From: a virus
DNA: 23,070 bases
IMG/VR virus record: IMGVR_UViG_3300025120_009922
Span: 1 to 23,070 of that record
Direction: 5' to 3' (one strand)
The notes under the pieces are model-generated. The model did no database searches, was not told the origin of the DNA, and saw nothing but the letters and a program-made list of their open reading frames with translations. The position numbers and the translations under genes are program-made. Below, piece after piece: positions 14,916 to 21,381 of this stretch (position 1 is its first letter; the number at the start of each line of letters is the position of its first letter).

Positions 14916-15357
14916 AAGTTATTTTCATAATAGTCAAATGCGTAATGCTCTATTACAGATAGAGGATCAAATGGTGCATTCAAATTGGATGCCTGATTTG
15001 ATAATGGGTATAAACAGAGGTGGATGTATACCAGGTGTGTATCTTTCGCATAGACTAAAAAAAGAACACTTGGTTTTAGATATAAGATTGCGAGATCACA
15101 AAGCAACTCCTGATCTGTCTGTATTAACAAAACAGTATGCGTTCCAAAGAAAAATTTTAATTATAGACGATATAAATGATACTGGAGCAACTTTTAAATA
15201 CATCGAAGAAAATTTTGGTAGACCAGAAAGAATTAAATTTGCCGCACTAATTAATAACAAACCAAGTGAGGTAAAAGTTGATTACCATGGTTATGAAATA
15301 GACAAATCTAAAAATCCAGCCTGGATTGTTTTTCCATGGGAAGAATGGCAAAAGTAA
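14896..15357 (+). CDS. Purine phosphoribosyltransferase-like protein (Gpt/HGPRT type)
   Basis: A 153-residue type I phosphoribosyltransferase. The PRPP-binding loop is ILIIDDINDTGAT (87-99); the pyrophosphate loop is GINRGGCIPG (38-47); the C-terminus reads NPAWIVFPWEEW, a signature of Gpt/xanthine-guanine-type enzymes (WxVFPWE). Such enzymes attach a purine base to PRPP, forming GMP, XMP or IMP. The gene overlaps GMP reductase, and a purine permease follows, so import, phosphoribosylation and reduction could form one salvage route. The specific base cannot be read from the sequence. The C-terminal flap is short, as in compact Gpt-like enzymes of archaea and phages. Confidence 0.8.
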   Translation: MSSTPDKSYFHNSQMRNALLQIEDQMVHSNWMPDLIMGINRGGCIPGVYLSHRLKKEHLVLDIRLRDHKATPDLSVLTKQYAFQRKILIIDDINDTGATFKYIEENFGRPERIKFAALINNKPSEVKVDYHGYEIDKSKNPAWIVFPWEEWQK

Positions 15358-15370
15358 ACTAAAGAGTGTA

Positions 15371-15399
15371 TAGACACACCAAGTTTAAAATCGTATAAT
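15371..15399 (+). promoter_or_regulatory. Sigma70-like promoter for the purine permease gene
   Basis: TAGACA (15371-15376), 17-base spacer, TATAAT (15394-15399). The transcript would have a leader of roughly 28 bases with an AAAGGAG ribosome site before ATG 15434. Confidence 0.65.
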
Positions 15400-15433
15400 A
15401 CAGCAGTTAATATTAACAAAAAAAGGAGATAAA

Positions 15434-16726
15434 ATGTTAGACAAACTCTTTGGTTTGACAAAAGCCGGAACTTCAGTAAAAACTGAAATAATGGCCGGAG
15501 TCGCCACTTTCCTAACAATGGCGTATATCACCGTGGTTAATCCTGCAATTCTTTCAACAGAAGGATCAGGAATGGATTTTGGAGCGGTGTTTACTGCTAC
15601 AATTATTGCCGCAGTGGTAGGAACGTTAATCATGGGACTATGGGCCAATTGGCCGGTAGCACTAGCACCAGGTATGGGACTTAATGCGTTCTTTACATTT
15701 GGTGTAATATTTGGAATGGGTTATACGTTTTCTCAGGCCTTAGCCGCAGTATTTGTGGCAGGGGTAGTGTTCATTGTATTGTCAGTGACACCTGCAAGAA
15801 AATATATAATTAATTCAATTCCAAAAAGTATGAAACTTGGCGTTGGAGCCGGCATAGGGTTATTCCTAGCTATAATTGGTTTTAAAAACGCTGGTATTGT
15901 AGTGGATCATCCTGCTACATTAGTTGGACTTGGTGACGTATCAAGTTGGCCTGTGATACTAGCAGGTCTAGGTTTTGCCACAATGGCAATTCTTGATAAA
16001 AGAAAAATTCCAGGTGCAATTATAATTGGAATTTTAGCAGTTAGCATCATTGCTTGGGCATTTGGTGTAACTGATTTAAAAGGTGTTGCAGGTTCAATAC
16101 CAAGCCCTGTCCATGCATTTAGTTTAGACTTTAGTCTAATTGCAACAGCAGGATTTATTGGAACAGCTTTTGCATTCTTGTTTGTAGACTTTATGGATAC
16201 AGCAGGAACCTTGACTTCTGTTGCTAACCTTACAGGTAAAGTAGACAGTAAAGGCAAAGTAGATGGAATTGACAAAGCATTGCTTTCAGATTCTGTAGCA
16301 ACAACAGTTGGAGCACTTGCTGGTACGTCTAACACTACTTCATATATTGAAAGTGGTGCTGGAATAAAAGAAGGTGGTAGAACTGGTTTGACAGCAGTGA
16401 CAGTAGCAGTGTTATTTTTAGCCTGCTTATTCTTTGCTCCGCTGGCACAGAGCATACCTGCTTTTGCAACGGCGCCTGCTCTTATATTCATTGCAACGTA
16501 CTTTTTGAGAAATCTTAAAGACATCGCTTGGGATGATGTAAGTGAGTATGCACCGGCTGTATTAGCGGCTGTAATCATGCCTTTAACATTTAGTATTGCC
16601 TACGGAATTGCGATAGGATTTATAGCTTATGTGCTTATAAAAGCATTGAGTGGTAAACGATCGGAATTGAACGGTGGTAGTATTACTATTGCGGCGGTAA
16701 GTTTATTATACTTCATCGCAGTATAA
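15434..16726 (+). CDS. AzgA-type NCS2 purine (guanine/hypoxanthine-like) permease
   Basis: A 430-residue polytopic membrane protein with some 12-14 hydrophobic segments. The N-terminus FGLTKAGTSVKTEIMAGV, then FLTMAYITVVNPAIL, LAPGMGLNAFF (78-88), the inner FVDFMDTAGTLTS and the GTSNTTSYIESGAGIKEGG segment are signatures of the AzgA-like branch of NCS2 nucleobase transporters (PbuG, PurP type), which take up guanine, hypoxanthine or adenine with protons. The full length and both signature loops look intact, so it should be functional. A complete purine importer in a phage is unusual. It has its own promoter and strong ribosome site AAAGGAG, and a hairpin follows the stop. The substrate is inferred from the family and from the adjacent purine enzymes. 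Confidence 0.93.
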   Translation: MLDKLFGLTKAGTSVKTEIMAGVATFLTMAYITVVNPAILSTEGSGMDFGAVFTATIIAAVVGTLIMGLWANWPVALAPGMGLNAFFTFGVIFGMGYTFSQALAAVFVAGVVFIVLSVTPARKYIINSIPKSMKLGVGAGIGLFLAIIGFKNAGIVVDHPATLVGLGDVSSWPVILAGLGFATMAILDKRKIPGAIIIGILAVSIIAWAFGVTDLKGVAGSIPSPVHAFSLDFSLIATAGFIGTAFAFLFVDFMDTAGTLTSVANLTGKVDSKGKVDGIDKALLSDSVATTVGALAGTSNTTSYIESGAGIKEGGRTGLTAVTVAVLFLACLFFAPLAQSIPAFATAPALIFIATYFLRNLKDIAWDDVSEYAPAVLAAVIMPLTFSIAYGIAIGFIAYVLIKALSGKRSELNGGSITIAAVSLLYFIAV

Positions 16727-16733
16727 ATCATTT

Positions 16734-16753
16734 GGGGGACTTTTTTGTCCCCC
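16734..16753 (+). terminator. GC-rich hairpin after the permease gene
   Basis: GGGGGAC (16734-16740) and GTCCCCC (16747-16753) form a 7-bp stem, 8 bp if the flanking T/A pair is added, around a loop of six T. It is by far the most GC-rich structure in the window and lies just after the permease stop and just before the next promoter. There is no T-run after the stem, so it may act as a terminator in a non-classical way or as an mRNA 3' stabiliser. Confidence 0.65.
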
Positions 16754-16754
16754 A

Positions 16755-16783
16755 TTGACAAAACATCTAAATACAATTATAAT
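16755..16783 (+). promoter_or_regulatory. Perfect consensus sigma70 promoter before the cupin gene
   Basis: TTGACA (16755-16760), exactly 17 bases, TATAAT (16778-16783). Full consensus at both boxes and optimal spacing. ATG 16801 lies 17 bases after the -10, so a leader of about 10 bases is expected. Confidence 0.85.
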
Positions 16784-16800
16784 AAAAGAAAAGAAACATT

Positions 16801-17190
16801 ATGGGAAATAAAGCAGGAAAAATTTGGGGATCAACAGAACTAGTACACGCAAATGGTGTATTAGAATTTCATAGAATCACTTACAAAGCAGGTTACAAAT
16901 GTTCAGAACACGAACATGAATTTAAGTGGAATGGCTTCTTTGTAGAGTCAGGCAAAATGCTTATCAGAGTTTGGCAAGACGATCAAGGTCTTGTAGATGA
17001 AACTGTATTGGAAGCAGGTGACTTTACACAGGTTAAACCAGGAAAGATTCATCAGTTTGAAGGACTTGAAGACGGAGTTGCATTTGAACTGTATTGGGCT
17101 GAGTTCAATCACAATGACATTAAAAGAAGAACTTCCGGCACAGCAGTTAACAATAATCTAGTTAGGTTCGATTCTAAAAAGAAAAAATAG
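16801..17190 (+). CDS. Cupin-domain protein
   Basis: A 129-residue single-domain cupin. Motif 1 is visible as GYKCSEHEHEFKWNGFFVESG, with HxH at H37 and H39 and a downstream Glu (E49); motif 2 is GDFTQVKPGKIHQFEG, with H84. These are the metal-binding residues of the beta-barrel fold. Such proteins can be sugar isomerases, dioxygenases or binding proteins; there is no clear signature for one of these. A perfect promoter sits just upstream, so it begins a transcription unit with the small ORF, the amidinotransferase-like gene and perhaps QueE, and could be part of base or sugar tailoring. Confidence 0.8.
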   Translation: MGNKAGKIWGSTELVHANGVLEFHRITYKAGYKCSEHEHEFKWNGFFVESGKMLIRVWQDDQGLVDETVLEAGDFTQVKPGKIHQFEGLEDGVAFELYWAEFNHNDIKRRTSGTAVNNNLVRFDSKKKK

Positions 17191-17196
17191 TTCTCT

Positions 17197-17331
17197 ATGA
17201 CAGAGCAACAGTACTTAGAAACTTTTGTGCAAGAGTACAAGTATGAAGTTGAGTTGCAAAAAGAAAAAAATGGTACTTGGAGTATGTCTGAAATTTTAGA
17301 GGCTGTGGAGACTTTGCATGATTCCAATTAA
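17197..17331 (+). CDS. Small 44-residue acidic protein, unknown
   Basis: A short open frame from ATG 17197 to TAA 17329-17331, encoding MTEQQYLETFVQEYKYEVEL at the start and ending in SEILEAVETLHDSN. It begins 6 bases after the cupin stop and overlaps the following gene by 14 bases, the tight spacing seen between real genes in this window; otherwise the 127 bases would be a gap. The acidic, helical composition fits a small adaptor. No clear ribosome site is seen, so some doubt remains. Confidence 0.5.
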   Translation: MTEQQYLETFVQEYKYEVELQKEKNGTWSMSEILEAVETLHDSN

Positions 17332-18169
17332 AGGTTATTCAACATTTGATCCGTTAAAACATTGTATTGTAGGTAGAGGCCAAGATCCAAAGAATGCTAC
17401 AGGTTCTTTGCAGGATATAATGTATAGCACAGAAGAGGATCTACAAAGTTTAATAAAAGTATTAGAGTCATTAGGTGTTGTATGTTATAGACCAAACAAC
17501 AATGCAAATTCTGAAAGACCTCCAATATCACCAAGAGATTATTTTGTTGTTTTAGGAGAAGAATTATTAGTTGGCAAAATGATTGCAGGATATGATGATA
17601 TTTTAAAGTCAATTGATCGTAAAGGTATAAAGTGGTACTTGAGTAGCGATATTTCAAGTGCAAACATGATACGTTGCGGAAAACATATTCACTGGGATAT
17701 TAGTAAACTGTTGCCTAAAGAATTAGAAACAGAGATTACAGCTTATTTGAGATTTAATAAAAAATATAATTTGTCAGTTACTAGATACGGTTGGCACATG
17801 GACGGTTTATACAGTATATTAAAACCAGGCGTAATTGTTGCAGTTAAAGAATTAAAAGAACTACCTCTGATATATCCTAAATGGGATATATGTTATTTAG
17901 ACCAACAACAGATTGACAAACCAATTGAGCACGAATGGGGTGGAAATTACAATGAAAGTAATTATGATGTTAATATTTTATCAGTAGATCAAGAAAACTG
18001 TATTGTTGCAAACGAAAATCAAACTTTATTCAAATTTCTAGAAAAGCACAAAATAAATCCAATTGTTTCTCCGTTTAGAAACAAGGCATTTTGGGATAAT
18101 GGTATTCATTGCATTACTCAAGATCTTTACAGAGAAGGTGAAATGATTGATTACATTGGTAAACAATAG
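17318..18169 (+). CDS. Amidinotransferase/guanidino-modifying-fold protein
   Basis: A 283-residue protein resembling glycine amidinotransferases and other guanidino-group-modifying enzymes. The signature features are SPRDYFVVLGEELLVGK (residues 71-87, with the family's PRD and an acidic residue), GWHMDGLYSILKPG (H160, D162) and the C-terminal NGIHCITQDLYREG with a probable nucleophile C265. A Cys/His/acid set of this kind moves an amidino group from arginine to an amine, or hydrolyses guanidines. The substrate is unknown. It lies between the cupin and QueE and is followed by the QueE promoter. In this setting it could modify an amine on a 7-deazaguanine, but the fold alone does not say so. 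Confidence 0.7.
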   Translation: MIPIKGYSTFDPLKHCIVGRGQDPKNATGSLQDIMYSTEEDLQSLIKVLESLGVVCYRPNNNANSERPPISPRDYFVVLGEELLVGKMIAGYDDILKSIDRKGIKWYLSSDISSANMIRCGKHIHWDISKLLPKELETEITAYLRFNKKYNLSVTRYGWHMDGLYSILKPGVIVAVKELKELPLIYPKWDICYLDQQQIDKPIEHEWGGNYNESNYDVNILSVDQENCIVANENQTLFKFLEKHKINPIVSPFRNKAFWDNGIHCITQDLYREGEMIDYIGKQ

Positions 18170-18195
18170 ACAAGACCTAAATAGTATTGTATAAT
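18167..18195 (+). promoter_or_regulatory. Sigma70-like promoter for queE
   Basis: TAGACA (18167-18172), whose TAG is also the stop codon of the upstream gene, then 17 bases and TATAAT (18190-18195). The ATG of queE follows 7 bases later, so the mRNA is probably leaderless. Confidence 0.7.
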
Positions 18196-18202
18196 AGTTT
18201 AA

Positions 18203-19090
18203 ATGGAAAAACTTAGATATTCTGAGATATTTTATAGTGTTCAGGGCGAAGGACGTTTTGTAGGTGTACCTAGTGTATTCTTCCGAGTGTTTGGTTGCAA
18301 CTTTAACTGTCATGGTTTTGGTCAAGGACGTGATAAAACTAAATGGTTAAAGCCAGAAGAAATGCCTTATATGACCCAGGACTTGTCACACGTGAAGCAC
18401 GTGAGAGATTTGCCTGTTGTAGAAATAGGTTGTGACGCTAGTGCCAGTTGGTCATCAAGATATAAAAATTTAGTTGCTTGGGAAGGCATTGACGACATAG
18501 CAAAAAGAATTACTCAGTACACTCCTAACAATACTTGGACTAACAAAAACGACACAGATATACATTTTATTATAACAGGCGGTGAGCCTATGTTATGGCA
18601 AAGAGAAACACAATTACTTTTAAGACAGCCTGAGTTTAACAGTTTAAAAAATTTAACAATAGAAACAAATTGCACACAATTATTCAAGGCAGGATTTGAC
18701 AAGTTTTTACAAGGACTCGTAGCAGGAGATTATACAAAAAATCCTGTGCATATAACTTGGTCAACTTCGCCAAAACTTTCAATATCTGGAGAAGAGTGGG
18801 ACAAAGCAATTAGACCCGAGGTGGCACGACAATATGCTGACATACCAAACAGCCATTTGTATTTTAAATTTGTAGTGCAAGATGAGAAAGATCTAGATGA
18901 AGTTAATCGTGCAAGAGAACAATATAAGAAAGTTGGCGTAGAAGCAGATATATATTTGATGGCAGTAGGAGCCACAGTAGAAGGACAAGCCAAGACAGCT
19001 TCACAAGTGGCTGATATGGCATTGAAACATGGATTTAAATATTCGCCAAGATTGCACGTGGATCTTTTTGGTAATAAATGGGGTACATAA
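18203..19090 (+). CDS. queE: 7-carboxy-7-deazaguanine synthase (radical SAM), QueE
   Basis: A 295-residue radical SAM enzyme that contracts 6-carboxytetrahydropterin to 7-carboxy-7-deazaguanine. The opening EIFYSVQGEGRFVGVPSVFF and later ITGGEPMLW are strong QueE signatures, and ETNCTQ, TWSTSPKLS and FKFVVQDEKDLDEV fit the rest of the fold. The cluster cysteines are unusual: C32 and C36 (GCNFNC) are spaced as in CX3C, but the next residues read HGFG, and the third candidate is C77 in EIGCDASASW, where standard enzymes have CDT directly after. That places about 40 residues, rich in charged and aromatic residues, between the second and third Cys. It is otherwise complete. It has its own promoter and starts at the expected transcription start. 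Confidence 0.9.
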   Translation: MEKLRYSEIFYSVQGEGRFVGVPSVFFRVFGCNFNCHGFGQGRDKTKWLKPEEMPYMTQDLSHVKHVRDLPVVEIGCDASASWSSRYKNLVAWEGIDDIAKRITQYTPNNTWTNKNDTDIHFIITGGEPMLWQRETQLLLRQPEFNSLKNLTIETNCTQLFKAGFDKFLQGLVAGDYTKNPVHITWSTSPKLSISGEEWDKAIRPEVARQYADIPNSHLYFKFVVQDEKDLDEVNRAREQYKKVGVEADIYLMAVGATVEGQAKTASQVADMALKHGFKYSPRLHVDLFGNKWGT

Positions 19091-19094
19091 AAAC

Positions 19095-19123
19095 TTGCAC
19101 AATGAAACAAAATAAGGTATAAT
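19095..19123 (+). promoter_or_regulatory. Sigma70-like promoter before the 19130 gene
   Basis: TTGCAC (19095-19100), 17-base spacer, GG then TATAAT (19118-19123). The -35 is only half matched. ATG 19130 follows 6 bases after the -10, again a leaderless layout. Confidence 0.55.
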
Positions 19124-19129
19124 ACTATT

Positions 19130-19450
19130 ATGAGAGTTAAAAAAACAAAAAACACAAAAGTTAAAACAAAGACTAAAGGCAAAAAAAGCGAAGAGCCGGT
19201 AGTTAAAGTTGTTAAAGTTCATGTACAGCCTGACAATCCAAGAAATGGATTTTTTGAATTGGACTGGAACAAAGAGTTTGTGAATATGCTACAACAAAAT
19301 GGCTATAAAGGTGAGACTGAAGAACAAATAGTTGACGGTTGGTTCCAAGCACTTTGTAGAACTGTTGGCAGTGAACAAGGTCTTGACGTTACTGGTGCTG
19401 GATATGTACAGATCAATAGAAGAACAGACGGCAAGACAGAAGTAAGCTAA
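19130..19450 (+). CDS. Conserved-type phage protein with Lys-rich N-terminus
   Basis: A 106-residue protein. The first 20 residues are nearly all Lys/Thr/Arg (KKTKNTKVKTKTKGKK), a likely nucleic-acid-contacting or disordered tail. The rest has the block NPRNGFFELDWNKEFV, then GYKGETEEQIVDGWFQALCR, and a GAGYVQINRR end. From memory, similar NGFFELDWN blocks occur in T4-like marine phage proteins without assigned function. The TAA stop overlaps the ATG of the next gene by one base. The gene begins at the predicted transcription start of its promoter. Confidence 0.7.
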   Translation: MRVKKTKNTKVKTKTKGKKSEEPVVKVVKVHVQPDNPRNGFFELDWNKEFVNMLQQNGYKGETEEQIVDGWFQALCRTVGSEQGLDVTGAGYVQINRRTDGKTEVS

Positions 19451-20376
19451 TGATTACCGTTGTTGCCTGCGGTCCGGGACTACATACCCATTTCTTACAT
19501 TTTACTTTAGACTATCTTGATAAAAGTACTCCAGAATTAAAAACACTTCCATTTGATAAAACAGGTATAGCACATGGGCCTGTAGATTATTCAAAAAAGT
19601 ATAGAATGGAATTTTCCAAGAGTATGATGGATCTATTCAGTGACGAATTTTCCAAAAATATAGGAGATTGCGTTGGTGTAGAAGCAGATGATATTTTATA
19701 TTATGAACGGGTAGGCTTATCAAGAGAAGGCGGAAAAAATCATAATTTAAAAAATTTAGAAAACTACAACAACTGGCACTCATGGAATAACCATGCTGTA
19801 GAAAAAATTTACAGTTTATATAAAATATCCAAGCATAAAAAAATTCCACGTTTTATATTAAGAGACTTTTTAAAATTAGGACATTTAGATCCAGACACAC
19901 ACGGACTCGCTGTATACAATAAAAATGTACTTGATGTAGTAAAAAAAGAAAATTGTGTTATTATACCAGTAAGTGCATTTTTTACATTTGAAAAATTTTT
20001 AATGAATTTAAAAAAGGTTGAAAAAAAATTTAGGTTAGATTTTAATTTTGATCTTTTACCAAATCTATATAAAAAATTTGTTGAAAACAATAAAGTATTA
20101 CAAACTCATAAAATTGTTTTTAACATACTACAAGCTATTCAACAAAATAAAAAAATAACTATTCCAGAACTTGATGTATGGCAAGAAGCTTTTATATACG
20201 CAGACCTAGAAAAAAATTATGATTTTATAAAAATGCCATTAGTAGATCAATTTTTCCAAGACACACAACAAATAATTGACTACGTAACCTACTATCCACA
20301 GCATTACAAATCAATGAATCCTAATTTACCAGTTTTTGGTGGAAAACCAAACCCATTCTTTAATAGACAAAAATAG
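19450..20376 (+). CDS. Unknown 308-residue protein, possibly sulfotransferase-like
   Basis: A soluble protein that starts MITVVACGPGLHTHFLHF. The N-terminal strand plus Gly-Pro-Gly turn resembles the phosphate-binding loop of sulfotransferase-like proteins, the block PRFILRDFLKLGH (about residues 136-148) could be its second nucleotide-contacting segment, and ENCVIIPVSAFFTFEKFL looks like a following strand/helix. These are weak resemblances seen by eye; the classic PKSGTTW motif is absent. The protein is rich in Lys, Phe and Asn, and a region near 20,000 is very AT-rich. It overlaps the previous gene by one base. I would call it unknown. Confidence 0.6.
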   Translation: MITVVACGPGLHTHFLHFTLDYLDKSTPELKTLPFDKTGIAHGPVDYSKKYRMEFSKSMMDLFSDEFSKNIGDCVGVEADDILYYERVGLSREGGKNHNLKNLENYNNWHSWNNHAVEKIYSLYKISKHKKIPRFILRDFLKLGHLDPDTHGLAVYNKNVLDVVKKENCVIIPVSAFFTFEKFLMNLKKVEKKFRLDFNFDLLPNLYKKFVENNKVLQTHKIVFNILQAIQQNKKITIPELDVWQEAFIYADLEKNYDFIKMPLVDQFFQDTQQIIDYVTYYPQHYKSMNPNLPVFGGKPNPFFNRQK

Positions 20377-20392
20377 TAATACGTGTTATAAT
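20364..20392 (+). promoter_or_regulatory. Sigma70-like promoter for the RNase H/exonuclease gene
   Basis: TAGACA (20364-20369), 17 bases, TATAAT (20387-20392). ATG 20398 follows 5 bases after the -10, leaving no room for a leader or ribosome site. The -35 lies inside the end of the upstream coding sequence. Confidence 0.7.
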
Positions 20393-20397
20393 AAGAT

Positions 20398-21381
20398 ATG
20401 ACACACATACTTGTAGACACTGCAAATACATTTTTCCGAGCAAGGCACGTTATACGAGGCGATACCAGTGAGAAAATTGGTATGGCAATACACATCACAA
20501 TGAATTCAATAAAAAAAGCATGGTCAGATTTTAACGGTAGTCATGTTGTATTTTGTTTAGAAGGAAGATCATGGAGAAAGGATCATTACGCACCCTACAA
20601 AAGAAACCGTAAAGAAACTATTGAAGCAATGAGTCCTTTAGAGCAAGAAGAAAACAAAGTTTTTTGGGAGTGCTATGACGACTTTGTACAGTTTGTAAAA
20701 GAAAAAACAAATGCGACTGTTCTGCAAAATCCAAGAGCAGAAGCAGACGATTTGATTGCACGTTGGATAGACAAACACCCTGATGATACACACGTAATTT
20801 TAAGCACAGACAAAGATTTAAATCAACTTGTAAACAAAAAAGTTAAGCAATATAACGGAATCGCAGAACAAACAATCACACACGAAGGTTGGTTTGATAA
20901 AAAAGGCAATCCTGTAATTGATAAAAAAACAAAAGAAGCCAAAGGTGCTCCTAACAAAGAATGGATGTTGTTTGAAAAAGCCATGAGAGGTGATCCTTCT
21001 GATAATATATTTTCAGCATTTCCTGGCGTCAGAACAAAAGGCACAAAGAACAAGATAGGATTAAAAGAAGCATTTGAAGACCGTGCTTCAAAAGGATATA
21101 CTTGGAACAATTTAATGTTAAGCAAATGGATTGATAAAGACGGCAAAGAACACAGAGTATTAGATGATTTTGAAAGAAACAAGTTGTTGGTCGACCTTCA
21201 TGCACAGCCAGAAGCTATAATAGAAGAACTAGATCAAACAATACAACAAGCAAAGGCTGAAAACAAAAACATCAGCCAAGTAGGAATAAGATTTATGAAA
21301 TTTTGTGGCAAGTATGATTTACAAAGAATATCAGAACAAGCACAATTATATGTTGAACCTTTTAATGCGAGATTACAATGA
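20398..21381 (+). CDS. rnh: 5'-3' exonuclease / RNase H (T4 Rnh-like, FEN fold)
   Basis: A 327-residue flap-endonuclease-family nuclease that removes RNA primers of lagging-strand fragments in T4-type replication. Metal-binding acids are in the expected order: D7 in ILVDTANTFFRAR, E115/D117/D118 in AEADDLIA, D138/D140 in LSTDKDLNQLV and D199/D202 in RGDPSDNI, followed by the helix-hairpin-helix-like FPGVRTKGTKNKIGLKEAF. The arch region with Lys/Arg residues (HYAPYKRNRKET) also fits. Length is near T4 RNase H (305). The start is defined by the promoter; the ATGA overlap with the next gene couples them. Confidence 0.9.
   Translation: MTHILVDTANTFFRARHVIRGDTSEKIGMAIHITMNSIKKAWSDFNGSHVVFCLEGRSWRKDHYAPYKRNRKETIEAMSPLEQEENKVFWECYDDFVQFVKEKTNATVLQNPRAEADDLIARWIDKHPDDTHVILSTDKDLNQLVNKKVKQYNGIAEQTITHEGWFDKKGNPVIDKKTKEAKGAPNKEWMLFEKAMRGDPSDNIFSAFPGVRTKGTKNKIGLKEAFEDRASKGYTWNNLMLSKWIDKDGKEHRVLDDFERNKLLVDLHAQPEAIIEELDQTIQQAKAENKNISQVGIRFMKFCGKYDLQRISEQAQLYVEPFNARLQ

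Noticed and set aside
15907-16578. Long open frame on the minus strand (223 codons)
   Set aside because: It lies antisense inside the permease gene, whose hydrophobic signature motifs are unmistakable on the + strand; the minus frame is a composition shadow with Ala/Pro/Thr-rich low-complexity translation.
17318-18169. Reading the amidinotransferase-like protein as an archaeosine synthase (ArcS or Gat-QueC)
   Set aside because: No QueC SGGxDS loop, no class II glutaminase start and no TGT/PUA features; the Cys/His/acid set is that of the guanidino-modifying fold.
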